Source of the DNA: Kroppenstedtia sanguinis
GTDB taxonomy: Bacteria > Bacillota > Bacilli > Thermoactinomycetales > DSM-45169
Assembly (NCBI RefSeq): GCF_050433445.1
Contig: NZ_JBNPXF010000045.1
Span: 1-7,318, forward strand
DNA: 7,318 bases
Direction of reading: 5' to 3'
Shown: positions 1-7,166 of the stretch, piece after piece
Layout: each line of letters starts with the position of its first letter
How positions within the stretch are numbered: position 1 is the first letter of the stretch
The notes under the pieces: model-generated
What the model was told of the DNA's origin: nothing
Seen by the model: the letters and a program-made list of their open reading frames with translations, nothing else
The model's database searches: none
Translations under genes and position numbers: made by a program

Positions 1-94
1 GGAGCGGCCAGTTTTCACTTCCTTGCCGGATGGCAACGGTCGCGTGGGTGAACACGATCTCCCCACCCAAAATATGGCTAATCAACACGCCTGA
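1..94. repeat. Left arm of 94-bp inverted repeat
   Basis: Positions 1-94 are the reverse complement of 7167-7260 except at two bases (38, G against A; 68, C against T). The match stops sharply after 94, but the window begins at base 1, so the arm may extend further left. The + strand frame starting at base 3 is open and ends at TAG 102-104, reading SGQFSLPCRMATVAWV and onward. The minus-strand frame is also open, from about 208 down to 1, reading SGVLISHILGGEIVFTH and onward. Both differences are third-position synonymous in both of these registers. I recognise neither peptide. The arm could be the duplicated 3' end of a gene, the edge of a larger mobile repeat, or an intergenic repeat. Confidence 0.9.
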
Positions 95-104
95 TGGAAA
101 ATAG

Positions 105-581
105 AAAATCAATTCACTATGAATTGAAGGTGTTAGCTTATTTAAGTACTCTGATGTGCAAACCAGCTCAGCCAGAGTGGTGGATGAACTCCCTTCCCTG
201 CTTTTCCGCTAGTGCAGAAGAGTGAGGCGGTTCCGGTCACTTACAAAGAGCGTAAAGGCGAATCGTGCTGGGCGAGCACTGGAAATAGGTATCAGAAAGG
301 AGTCGTGGAAATCCAAGCGAGGTAGGGAAGTTGTAGGGGAACTGAGCGACTCTTGAAGAGGAATTCAAAAGAGCCGCTCTTGTCTCTATCTTCTTATTCT
401 TGTTGGATGAAGAAAGATGGATATACCGTTCCCCTGAAGCCAGCCGGTAAAATCGTCGGACTTGGAGGGGTCCATCAGAGCTTGAGGAGCGGAATCAACC
501 GCTTCTGAGGAAAAACCGGTTTTTTTCTCCCGCGGAAAGGATATAAATATGATTGGACCATCTAAAGGGGAGGTTTTCTGA
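105..581. other. Long gene-free stretch with hairpins; possible structured RNA or group II intron remnant
   Basis: No credible ORF is seen here. Small dyads are visible: CAATTC/GAATTG at 111-127, GTGCT/AGCAC near 263-277, an 11-bp stem with one mismatch (GAGCGACTCTT against AAGAGCCGCTC) near 344-379, AGCGG/CCGCT at 488-503, and the palindrome AAAAACCGGTTTTT at 511-524. The stretch from about 153 (GTGCAAACCAGCTCAG) through about 400 has the look of the 5' domain of a bacterial group II intron: a GTG-like 5' end followed by many short stems. However, no reverse transcriptase ORF and no domain V hairpin is present, so at most it is a remnant. A weak promoter for the next gene may lie at 400-427 (TTGTTG, 16 nt, TATACC). 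Confidence 0.25.
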
Positions 582-1133
582 TTGGCAAAAGTATTGATCC
601 TGACCGGTGATGCGGTGGAAGCTCTGGAAGTCTTCTATCCCTACTATCGGCTGTTGGAAGAAGGACACGAGGTCACCATCGCGGCACCCAAGAAGAAAAA
701 ATTGCAGACCGTGGTGCATGATTTTGAACCGCATATGGAGACCTTTACAGAAAAGTTCGCTTATGGCCTGGATGCTGATGCATCTTTTGCAGAGGTGAAT
801 CCGGCCGAGTTTGATGGTCTGATCATCCCCGGTGGACGTGCACCGGAACATATCCGGATGCATGAGCAGGTGCCGGAGATCGTCACCCATTTCTTCACGG
901 CGAACAAGCCTGTAGGTGCGATCTGCCACGCGGCTTTGGTCTTTGATGTGGTGCCAGAGGCGGTCCAGGGAAGGGAGATGACCGCCTTCACCACCTGCCG
1001 CCCGGAAGTGGAGCGGGCCGGTGCCAAATACATCGACAAAGATCTGCACGTGGAAGGAAATCTGGTATCCGGTCACGCCTGGCCGGATTTGCCCGGGTTC
1101 ATGAAAGAGTTTCTGAAACTATTAAGCCAATAA
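582..1133 (+). CDS. DJ-1/PfpI family protein (class I glutamine amidotransferase-like fold)
   Basis: This 183-residue protein has the usual length of a single-domain DJ-1/PfpI protein. It begins with a beta strand, MAKVLILTGD, followed by AVEALEVFYP, which carries the acidic residue (Glu13 or Glu16) expected near the active site. IIPGGRAPEHIR lies at about 81-92. The nucleophile elbow is VGAICHAALV, with Cys115 followed by His116. Family members include cysteine peptidases, deglycases or glyoxalases, chaperones and general-stress proteins; the sequence does not decide among them, and the protein should be cytoplasmic because no signal peptide is seen. The TTG start at 582 is chosen because AAAGGGGAGG (564-573) sits 8 nt upstream and the protein starts at the expected first strand. 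A strong hairpin follows the stop, so the gene looks monocistronic. Confidence 0.88.
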   Translation: MAKVLILTGDAVEALEVFYPYYRLLEEGHEVTIAAPKKKKLQTVVHDFEPHMETFTEKFAYGLDADASFAEVNPAEFDGLIIPGGRAPEHIRMHEQVPEIVTHFFTANKPVGAICHAALVFDVVPEAVQGREMTAFTTCRPEVERAGAKYIDKDLHVEGNLVSGHAWPDLPGFMKEFLKLLSQ

Positions 1134-1141
1134 AACATGGA

Positions 1142-1172
1142 AAACCACCCCTGCCCCCGGCAGGGGTGGTTT
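1142..1172 (+). terminator. Rho-independent terminator hairpin after the DJ-1/PfpI gene
   Basis: A perfect 14-bp GC-rich stem (1142-1155 against 1159-1172) with a CCC loop starts 8 nt after the stop codon. The U tract is short: the three T bases are the end of the stem and are followed by CATAAAG. The A-rich left foot and T-containing right foot suggest it could act on both strands, although no converging gene is present. Confidence 0.8.
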
Positions 1173-1200
1173 CATAAAGTCTGAAGTAGATGATCTATTT

Positions 1201-1230
1201 TTGCAAAGAGTGGCATGATTTTTGTATGAT
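1201..1230 (+). promoter_or_regulatory. Predicted sigma-A promoter of the enoyl-CoA hydratase/isomerase gene
   Basis: TTGCAA (1201-1206) and TATGAT (1225-1230) are separated by 18 nt, close to the sigma-A consensus. They lie between the upstream terminator and the gene. Transcription would start near 1237, giving a leader of about 57 nt. No operator could be recognised. Confidence 0.55.
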
Positions 1231-1293
1231 GGATAGGAGGATGGAACCGCAAGAGATCCATCGCACTGATTATAAGCCGAAAGGGTGCAACCC

Positions 1294-2076
1294 ATGTTTG
1301 AAACCATCTTGTATGAGACCCAGGACGGAGTCGCAACAGTCACTTTGAACCGGCCAGAATCTTTTAATGCTTTCAATATGAAGATGCATGAGGAAGCGAT
1401 TCAGGCCATGGACCAAGCTGTCACAGACCCAAAGGTGCGTTGCATCGTCCTGAAAGGAAACGGCAAAGGCTTCAGTTCCGGAGCTGATCTCAGCATCACC
1501 CAGGAATTTGGCGCAGAGGCGGACTATGGAAAGGTTTTGCAGGAGACCTACAATCCACTTCTGATGCAGATGGTGGAGGCGGACAAACCGATCATAGCCG
1601 TTCTGCACGGTCCAGCTTTCGGTGCGGGCTTGAGCCTGGCTTTGGCCTGCGATTTCCGGATTGCCTCTGATCACGCTTCGCTCAGTCTCGCTTTTGTCAA
1701 CATCGGTTTAGTGCCAGATGCAGGAGCTACCTTTTTTCTGCCACGGATCGTGGGCTACAGTCGGGCGCTGGAGCTGGCGATGACGGGGAGAAAATTGGAC
1801 GCGGAGGAAGCTTACACGATGGGATTGGTGAACCGGGTGGTGCCAGCGGAAGAATTGGAGACGGCAGTGGAGGAATATGCCCGGCGGCTGGTGCAGGCAC
1901 CCACTAGTGCCCTTGCAGGGATGAAGCGCAATTTCTCGAAGAGTTTCGAAAATGACCTTCCCACCCTGTTGAAGGCGGAAGCCAGAGAGCAGACGGTCTG
2001 CGGCAGAAGCGATGACCATCGCGAAGGAGTGACTGCCTTCTTTGAAAAGAGGCAACCGATTTTCAAGGGACGGTAA
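1294..2076 (+). CDS. Enoyl-CoA hydratase/isomerase family protein, PaaG-like
   Basis: This 260-residue crotonase-fold protein has the family's normal length. The first oxyanion-hole region is GKGFSSGADL (about 58-66) and the second is HGPAFGAGLSLALACDF (about 105-121). The two catalytic glutamates of classical enoyl-CoA hydratase are missing: Ser and Phe occupy those places by my alignment. Asp142 is present in NIGLVPDAG, the arrangement found in PaaG-type ring-epoxide isomerases and in some enoyl-CoA isomerases. The C terminus (DHREGVTAFFEKRQPIFKG) is also typical of this group. It probably isomerises or hydrates an acyl-CoA, but the substrate cannot be read from sequence and no phenylacetate-pathway genes are adjacent. 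ATG 1294 is preferred over in-frame GTG 1285 because GAAAGGG (1279-1285) is well placed for the ATG and nothing suitable precedes the GTG. Confidence 0.88.
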   Translation: MFETILYETQDGVATVTLNRPESFNAFNMKMHEEAIQAMDQAVTDPKVRCIVLKGNGKGFSSGADLSITQEFGAEADYGKVLQETYNPLLMQMVEADKPIIAVLHGPAFGAGLSLALACDFRIASDHASLSLAFVNIGLVPDAGATFFLPRIVGYSRALELAMTGRKLDAEEAYTMGLVNRVVPAEELETAVEEYARRLVQAPTSALAGMKRNFSKSFENDLPTLLKAEAREQTVCGRSDDHREGVTAFFEKRQPIFKGR

Positions 2077-2127
2077 CCGGGAAGATCAGGAGGCTTGACA
2101 ACGGTGGAACGATCATTTCTTGATATA

Positions 2128-2162
2128 GATTCCCACACTCCCGGAAAAAGGAATCGTTTTTT
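2128..2162 (+). terminator. Weak terminator between the hydratase/isomerase gene and pyc
   Basis: GATTCC (2128-2133) pairs with GGAATC (2150-2155) around a 16-nt loop. A G and six T bases (2157-2162) follow. The stem is only 6 bp, so termination may be partial, allowing some read-through into pyc. Confidence 0.4.
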
Positions 2163-2168
2163 CAAGGA

Positions 2169-2197
2169 TTGCATCTTTATTCAAGGGTGAGTATATT
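2169..2197 (+). promoter_or_regulatory. Predicted sigma-A promoter of pyc
   Basis: TTGCAT (2169-2174) and TATATT (2192-2197) are spaced by 17 nt and lie directly after the weak terminator. Transcription from about 2204 would give a leader of about 137 nt before the pyc start. An alternative -35, TTGACA at 2095-2100, has no -10 at a good distance (TGATAT is 20 nt away). Confidence 0.55.
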
Positions 2198-2340
2198 GTA
2201 AACTTTCACGTAAGCAAGAACCGATTCATTTCTGTTAAGAATCCGGGGGGACAGGGGTGGATGATCCTTTGACCTCGCCTGATCCCGCCGGGTGAATTTT
2301 GAGGGAGCAGTTTACCGACCAGGGAAGGGGAGTGAAATGA

Positions 2341-5300
2341 TTGACGAGGAAGTTCAACAAAGTCATGGTTGCCAACCGTGGCGAAATCGCAATTCGTATT
2401 TTTCGTGCCTGTACAGAACTGGGCATTCGGACGGTCGCTCTCTATTCCGCTGAGGATATGACGGCTTTCCACCGTTCCAAGGCAGATGAAGCTTATCTGA
2501 TCGGGGAAGGAAAAGGGCCGATCGAAGCTTATCTCGATATTGAAGGGATTATCGATGTCGCCAAGCGGCATGATGTGGATGCGATTCATCCCGGATATGG
2601 ATTTTTGTCTGAAAATGCGGAGTTTGCTAACCGGTGCCGTGAAGAAGGAATCGTCTTTATCGGACCCTCGCCGGAACAGATTCAGATGTTCGGGGATAAA
2701 GTGAAGGCGAGAGAGATGGCGGTGAAGGCCGGAATCCCAGTGATTCCCGGCACTCCGGAGCCGATTGATTCATTGGCGGAGGCTATCGGATTTGGTGAGA
2801 CTCACGGCTACCCGATGATCATCAAGGCCGCTTCCGGCGGAGGTGGCCGGGGGATGCGCATCGTCCGCGGTCGGGATGAACTGCAGGAAGCGGTGGACCG
2901 GGCCCGTTCCGAAGCGAAGTCCGCTTTTGGGAATGCAGAGGTTTATATCGAAAAATATCTGGAGAACCCCCGGCATATTGAAGTGCAGATTCTGGGGGAT
3001 GAACAGGGGAACAGGGTTCATCTCTTTGAACGGGACTGTTCGATCCAGCGTCGGCATCAAAAGGTGGTGGAAGTGGCTCCCAGTGTCGCTCTGCCGGAGG
3101 AATTGCGAAACCGCATCTGTGAAGCCGCATTGCAACTGATGACAGTTGCCGGTTATACCAATGCGGGAACGGTGGAGTTCCTGGTGACGCCGGAGCAGGA
3201 TTTTTATTTTATCGAGGTCAATCCCCGGGTGCAGGTGGAGCATACGATTACCGAGATGATCACCGGAATCGACATTGTCCAGTCGCAAATTCGGATCGCC
3301 GAAGGATATGCCCTCGATTCACCGGAAGTAGGCATCCCGTCGCAGCAGGAGATCATCACCCACGGTTATGCTATCCAGTGCCGGGTCACCACTGAGGATC
3401 CTGCGCAAAATTTCTTGCCGGATACCGGTCGCTTGCTCGCGTATCGTTCCGGTGGCGGTTTTGGGATTCGACTCGATGTGGGCAATGCTCATCTGGGGGC
3501 CAACATCACTCCCCACTATGATTCACTCTTGGTCAAGGTATCCTCTTGGGCGCTAAACTTTCAACAGGCTGCCAACAAGATGTTGCGCACGTTGCGAGAG
3601 TTTCGCATCCGGGGTGTGAAAACCAATATTCCCTTTTTGGAGAATGTCGTCCAACACCCTGATTTCCTGACCGGAAACTACGATACTACCTTTATTGACA
3701 GCAGACAGGAACTCTTTGCCTATCCGTCTATGCGGGATCGGGGGACCAAACTGTTGAACTACATCGGGGAGACCGTGGTAAACGGCCATCCTGGGTTGCC
3801 CAAGGGAGAGAAACCCTCCTTCTCCCCACCCCGTCTTCCGGATTTATCTCAGCTACAGGCTCCCCTGGAGGGAACCAAGCAAATTTTGGATAGAAGGGGG
3901 CCGGAGGAGTTGGTGGCATGGATCCGGGGGCAGCAACGGTTGTTGCTCACAGATACTACCTTTCGGGATGCACACCAATCTCTTTTCGCCACCCGGGTGC
4001 GCACCAACGATCTGTTGCGGATCTCTGAGGCGACCAGTCGATTGGCACCCGACCTTTTCTCTCTGGAGATGTGGGGCGGTGCCACCTTTGACACCAGTAT
4101 GCGTTTTCTCAATGAAGATCCCTGGGAGCGGTTGACTCTCCTCAGAGAGCGGATTCCCAATCTTCTATTCCAGATGCTACTGCGGGGGGCCAATGCGGTT
4201 GGTTATACCAACTACCCGGATAATGTGATTCAAGAGTTCGTCCGACTTTCCGCTGACGCCGGGATCGATGTTTTCCGTATCTTCGACAGTTTGAACTGGA
4301 CTCCGGGGATGCAGGTGGCCATCGAGGCAGTCCGGGAGTCCGGCAAGGTGGCTGAAGCGTCCATCTGTTATACCGGAGACATCCTGGATCCGAAACGGGA
4401 TAAGTACAGCCTGCAATACTATGTAAACCTGGCCAAAGAGTTGGAACAGATGGGGGCACACATCCTGGCGATCAAGGACATGGCGGGACTGCTGAAACCC
4501 TATGCGGCCTACCAGTTGATCCAGACTCTCAAACAGGAAGTGGGACTGCCGATCCATCTGCACACCCACGATACCAGCGGTAACCAACTGGCGACCCTGT
4601 TGAAGGCTTATGAGGCAGGTGTAGATATTGTGGATGCTGCACTGAGTCCCATGTCCGGGTTGACTTCTCAGCCTAGTTTGGATGGCTTGGTGGCTTCTCT
4701 GGAAGGCAGAGAGAGGGAGACGGGATTGGATCTGGCTCGGCTGCAACCATTGGCCGATTACTGGGAAGATGTCCGTCCTTTTTATGCTGGCTTTGAGAGC
4801 GGGATGAAATCGACGACCACTGAAATCTATAAGCATGAAATGCCCGGCGGGCAGTACACCAATCTTCACCAACAGGCGAAAGCAGTCGGCCTCGGTGATC
4901 GCTGGGACGAAGTGAAAGAGGCTTACACTATCGTCAACCATATGTTCGGTGATATTGTTAAAGTGACGCCTTCTTCCAAAGTGGTTGGAGATTTGGCCTT
5001 GTTCATGGTTCAGAACAACTTGACGGAAGCGGATGTTTATGAGCGAGGGGAGCGCCTGGATTTTCCCGAGTCTGTTGTCCGCTTTTTTCAAGGATATCTG
5101 GGACAACCTCCCGGGGGCTTTCCCGAAAAACTGCAGCGGATCATTCTCAAAGGGCGGGAAAGCTTCACCCATCGTCCCGGAGAAAAGTTGCCAGCAGTGG
5201 ACTTTGCAGCCGTGGAAAAGGAATTGCAGGATCAAGTCGGCCGACCGGTGACACCCACTGATGTGATGTCCTATATCATGTATCCCCAGGTTTTCTTGGA

Positions 5301-5790
5301 TAAAGAGAAACTATCCAATGAGTACGGGCGGGTCTCCGCTTTGGATACCCCTACTTTCTTCTACGGATTGCGACCGGGAGAAGAAGTGGCAGTGGAGATC
5401 GAGCAAGGGAAGACCTTAATTGTGAAATTGATTTCTATCGGTTCCCTCAGTCCGGAGGGGAATCGCATCGTCTATTTTGAATTGAACGGACAACCGCGAC
5501 AGGTCACGCTCTTTGATCAGTCCGCCGAAGTCTCTATGGAAGCGCGCCGTAAAGCAGATGCTTCCGATGAGGGGCAGATCGGGGCCTCTATGCCGGGGAA
5601 AGTATTGAAAGTGATGGTGGAGTCCGGGGATGAAGTAGAGAAAGGAGAGGACTTGATCGTCACCGAAGCGATGAAGATGGAGACGACGGTACAATCTCCG
5701 TTCCCGGGAAGAGTGAAAGCCGTTCATGCCAAGGCAGGGGACAGTATTGAAAGTGGGGATCTCTTGATCGAGCTGGAAAAGAACTCTTAA
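2341..5790 (+). CDS. pyc: Pyruvate carboxylase
   Basis: This 1149-residue biotin enzyme carboxylates pyruvate to oxaloacetate using ATP and bicarbonate, replenishing the TCA cycle in the cytoplasm. All domains are on one chain, as in Bacillus PycA. The N-terminal biotin carboxylase opens with KVMVANRGEIAIRIFRACTE. Its ATP-grasp glycine loop is KAASGGGGRGMR (162-173), and FIEVNPRVQVEH contains Glu292, Asn294 and Arg296. The carboxyltransferase starts at about 530 with LLTDTTFRDAHQS (Asp538). It has Lys712 in IKDMAGLLKP, the lysine carbamylated in this family, and the metal ligands HLHTHD (His739, His741). The conserved PYC C-terminal region follows at about 820-1025, and a biotinyl domain ends the chain with biotin-accepting Lys1112 in EAMKMETT. 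The TTG start is supported by AAGGGGAG (2325-2332) 8 nt upstream and by homologous N termini. No broken motif is seen. Family members can be regulated by acetyl-CoA or c-di-AMP, but that cannot be read here. Confidence 0.98.
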   Translation: MTRKFNKVMVANRGEIAIRIFRACTELGIRTVALYSAEDMTAFHRSKADEAYLIGEGKGPIEAYLDIEGIIDVAKRHDVDAIHPGYGFLSENAEFANRCREEGIVFIGPSPEQIQMFGDKVKAREMAVKAGIPVIPGTPEPIDSLAEAIGFGETHGYPMIIKAASGGGGRGMRIVRGRDELQEAVDRARSEAKSAFGNAEVYIEKYLENPRHIEVQILGDEQGNRVHLFERDCSIQRRHQKVVEVAPSVALPEELRNRICEAALQLMTVAGYTNAGTVEFLVTPEQDFYFIEVNPRVQVEHTITEMITGIDIVQSQIRIAEGYALDSPEVGIPSQQEIITHGYAIQCRVTTEDPAQNFLPDTGRLLAYRSGGGFGIRLDVGNAHLGANITPHYDSLLVKVSSWALNFQQAANKMLRTLREFRIRGVKTNIPFLENVVQHPDFLTGNYDTTFIDSRQELFAYPSMRDRGTKLLNYIGETVVNGHPGLPKGEKPSFSPPRLPDLSQLQAPLEGTKQILDRRGPEELVAWIRGQQRLLLTDTTFRDAHQSLFATRVRTNDLLRISEATSRLAPDLFSLEMWGGATFDTSMRFLNEDPWERLTLLRERIPNLLFQMLLRGANAVGYTNYPDNVIQEFVRLSADAGIDVFRIFDSLNWTPGMQVAIEAVRESGKVAEASICYTGDILDPKRDKYSLQYYVNLAKELEQMGAHILAIKDMAGLLKPYAAYQLIQTLKQEVGLPIHLHTHDTSGNQLATLLKAYEAGVDIVDAALSPMSGLTSQPSLDGLVASLEGRERETGLDLARLQPLADYWEDVRPFYAGFESGMKSTTTEIYKHEMPGGQYTNLHQQAKAVGLGDRWDEVKEAYTIVNHMFGDIVKVTPSSKVVGDLALFMVQNNLTEADVYERGERLDFPESVVRFFQGYLGQPPGGFPEKLQRIILKGRESFTHRPGEKLPAVDFAAVEKELQDQVGRPVTPTDVMSYIMYPQVFLDKEKLSNEYGRVSALDTPTFFYGLRPGEEVAVEIEQGKTLIVKLISIGSLSPEGNRIVYFELNGQPRQVTLFDQSAEVSMEARRKADASDEGQIGASMPGKVLKVMVESGDEVEKGEDLIVTEAMKMETTVQSPFPGRVKAVHAKAGDSIESGDLLIELEKNS

Positions 5791-5814
5791 GGACCTGTCG
5801 TATCCTAATCAATA

Positions 5815-5840
5815 GAGAACAAATAAAAGGCCGGGAGCTT
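5815..5840 (+). terminator. pyc: Left half of the split pyc terminator
   Basis: Starting 24 nt after the pyc stop, 5815-5836 is the exact reverse complement of 7141-7162, and 5837-5840 matches at two of four further bases. The arm has an A-rich foot and the GC core AAAAGGCCGGGA. The partner has TCCCGGCCTTTT. Joined, they would form an intrinsic terminator active in both directions. The IS now separates them. The alternative is that these arms belong to the element itself as an extended terminal repeat. Confidence 0.6.
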
Positions 5841-5879
5841 TGATATTATCCCCTCTGAGTAGACAGTAAAAAGCAAGCC
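5841..5879 (+). repeat. Left terminal inverted repeat of the IS
   Basis: This arm aligns with the reverse complement of 7098-7136 with small gaps. Shared blocks are TGAT, CCCCT, AGTAGACA, AAAA and CAAGCC. TATACT at 5888-5893, just inside the arm, is a possible -10 box for the transposase, but no good -35 accompanies it. Confidence 0.65.
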
Positions 5880-5908
5880 CCTTACTGTATACTTGGAGGG
5901 GATTTGTT

Positions 5909-6217
5909 ATGGGGAATATTCGGAGAACCTATTCAAAAGAGCTGAAGATGCAGGCGGTTCAGTTGTATCTCGAAGGAGAGCTCAGTTATCAGGCGGTCGC
6001 TAAAGAATTAGGAATCGCCGAGGATCGGAGTGTGCGCCGATGGGTTCGGCATTATGAAAACGAAGGGACGAAAGGATTGGAGGAAAAGCGGGGAAAATCG
6101 ACGCACCCACGGAAAGGGCGGCCCCGAAAACATCCTGCCAGCTTGGAAGAGGAAGTGCGCCGGCTCCGAGCGGAGAATGAATTTCTAAAAAAGTGGCTGG
6201 GTTTGGAGGGGAGGTGA
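5909..6217 (+). CDS. IS150-type transposase OrfA (DNA-binding subunit)
   Basis: This 102-residue protein opens with RRTYSKELKMQAVQLYLEGE, followed by a helix-turn-helix (SYQAVAKELGIAEDRSVRRWVRHY, about 30-53) that would bind the IS ends. A basic linker, KGRPRK, precedes a C-terminal leucine-zipper helix, LEEEVRRLRAENEFLKKWL. The ATG is preceded by GGAGGGG (5895-5901), 7 nt away. In IS150-type elements OrfA is made alone, and as the N terminus of OrfAB after a -1 frameshift near its end. It appears intact. Confidence 0.92.
   Translation: MGNIRRTYSKELKMQAVQLYLEGELSYQAVAKELGIAEDRSVRRWVRHYENEGTKGLEEKRGKSTHPRKGRPRKHPASLEEEVRRLRAENEFLKKWLGLEGR
6187..6193 (+). promoter_or_regulatory. Programmed -1 frameshift site (A AAA AAG)
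   Basis: The heptamer lies in the OrfA frame as CTA AAA AAG, within the leucine-zipper codons (FLKKW). Slipping back one base continues as KKVAGFGGEVRCQRKAY, entering the orfB frame 24 nt before the orfA stop at 6215-6217. This is the established OrfAB fusion mechanism of the IS150 group. The purine-rich GGAGGGGAGG about 10 nt downstream might act as a ribosome-binding site for separate orfB initiation at GTG 6214. Confidence 0.8.
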
Positions 6218-7086
6218 GATGTCAGAGGAAGGCCTATGCAGTGATTCAGGAAATGGCTACACGGTTCCCGATTTCCCTGCTGTGTGCAGTGGCTCGTGTT
6301 TCACGAAGCGGGTTCTAGAAGTGGGTACGAAGGCAGCAGCACCCGTCTTTAAAAAGCGTGGAAGATGAAAAACTGAAGTGCAAGATCCTTGAATGTCACC
6401 AAGAAGTAAGCGGGATCTACGGATATCCGAGGATCACTGTATGGCTTCGTCGTCAGTATGGGATCCATGTCAACCGAAAAAGGGTGTACCGGCTGATGAA
6501 GGAGTTGGGAATCCAGGCAGTGATCCGAAAGAAGCGAAGATATTTCGGTGCCAAGGAAGCGTTGGTGATCTCAGAAAACCGGTTGAATCGGGAGTTTTCC
6601 GCTTCCCGTCCCAACGAAAAATGGGTAACGGATATCACCTATCTCCCCATTCAGGGACGGTTTTATTACCTGTCCGCCATCATCGATTTATTTAACAACG
6701 AGGTCATCGCCTACCGGATTAGTAAACGGAACAATATCCAGTGGGTTCTCGACACTGTAAAAGCAGCCATAAAAAAACGAGAAGTGAATGGAGTCCTCTT
6801 ACACAGCGATCGAGGATTCCAGTACACCTCTCGACAATACAATCACCTACTTCAACGATACAATATCAAGCCGAGTATGTCCAGGAAAGGGAACTGCTTG
6901 GACAATGCTTGCATCGAAAGTTTTTTTGGCCACTTCAAGAGTGAATGTCTATATTTGCATTCATTCACTACTATCGATGAAGCACGCCCTGTTTTTCATG
7001 ACTACATACGATTTTACAATCATATACGTTTTCAATCTCGTTTACATAACTTGAGCCCGGTCGAATACCGGGCCCAAACTACGTGA
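6214..7086 (+). pseudogene. IS150-type transposase OrfB, interrupted by an amber codon
   Basis: The frame runs from the OrfA overlap (possible GTG 6214) to TGA 7084-7086, but TAG at 6316-6318 stops it early. The context is VSRSGF-stop-KW, where relatives have an aromatic residue (SGYYKW-like), so a single base change from a Tyr codon explains it. Downstream the frame is undamaged. It contains the HTH-21-like segment SGIYGYPRITVWL and the integrase core with Asp92, Asp151 and Glu187, counted from the open segment beginning at GTG 6358. The motifs are WVTDITYLP, LLHSDRGFQYTS and CLDNACIESFFGHFK, with 35 residues between the second Asp and the Glu. The C-terminal part alone could be made only by weak reinitiation or amber suppression. 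No other lesion is visible. Confidence 0.88.
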
Positions 7087-7097
7087 TTCATACAACC

Positions 7098-7136
7098 GGC
7101 TTGTTTTAACATGTCTACTTGACAAGGGGAAGATCA
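7098..7136 (-). repeat. Right terminal inverted repeat of the IS
   Basis: This is the reverse-complement partner of 5841-5879. It contains TGTCTACTTGACAAGGGG and ends in GATCA. It begins 11 nt after the orfB stop. Confidence 0.65.
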
Positions 7137-7162
7137 AAATTCCCGGCCTTTTATTTGTTCTC
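7137..7162 (+). terminator. Right half of the split pyc terminator
   Basis: It contains TCCCGGCCTTTTATTTG, the descending arm and T tract matching the arm beside pyc. It lies 4 nt inside the right arm of the long inverted repeat. On the minus strand, a frame open from the window edge (7318) ends at TAA 7156-7154, within this arm. That would suit a converging gene sharing a two-way terminator, if the frame is real. Confidence 0.6.
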
Positions 7163-7166
7163 ATCC

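Larger units (their letters stand above)
5841..7136 (+). mobile_element. IS3-family insertion sequence, IS150-like, about 1.3 kb
   Basis: The element has the IS3 layout: a short orfA with a helix-turn-helix, an A AAA AAG slippery heptamer, and orfB in the -1 frame with a DD(35)E integrase core. The ends were set where the imperfect terminal repeats give the family's 5'-TG...CA-3' termini, TGATATTATCCCC on the left and GGGGAAGATCA on the right. No 3-4 bp target duplication is visible: the left flank ends GCTT and the right flank begins AAAT. orfB carries an amber codon, so this copy is probably not autonomous. The 3' half of orfB is more AT-rich than pyc, consistent with an acquired element. 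Confidence 0.85.

Noticed and set aside
505..530. AAAAACCGGTTTTTTT as an intrinsic terminator
   Set aside because: The palindrome leaves no room for a loop around a 4-bp GC core, so a stable terminator hairpin is unlikely. It is noted only as a palindrome.
495..1076. Minus-strand ORF of 193 codons opposite the DJ-1/PfpI gene
   Set aside because: The opposite strand encodes clear family motifs with a good ribosome-binding site; this frame has no recognisable domain.
1241..1348. Short upstream ORF starting MEPQEIHRTD directly after AGGAGG
   Set aside because: The Shine-Dalgarno-like AGGAGG abuts the ATG with no spacing, and the frame runs into the hydratase/isomerase gene without any recognisable product.
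2095..2126. TTGACA plus TGATAT as a pyc promoter
   Set aside because: The 20-nt spacing is too long for sigma-A, and it lies upstream of a terminator-like hairpin; the 2169-2197 pair fits better.
4177..5235. Long minus-strand ORF (352 codons) inside pyc
   Set aside because: It lies entirely opposite the conserved carboxyltransferase and C-terminal coding sequence of pyc, resembles no known protein, and has the look of an antisense shadow frame.
6220..6366. ATG-initiated frame beginning MSEEGLCSD in the orfA-orfB junction
   Set aside because: Although it follows a purine-rich stretch, it is a third frame with no transposase similarity; the orfB frame, apart from its amber codon, carries the conserved sequence.
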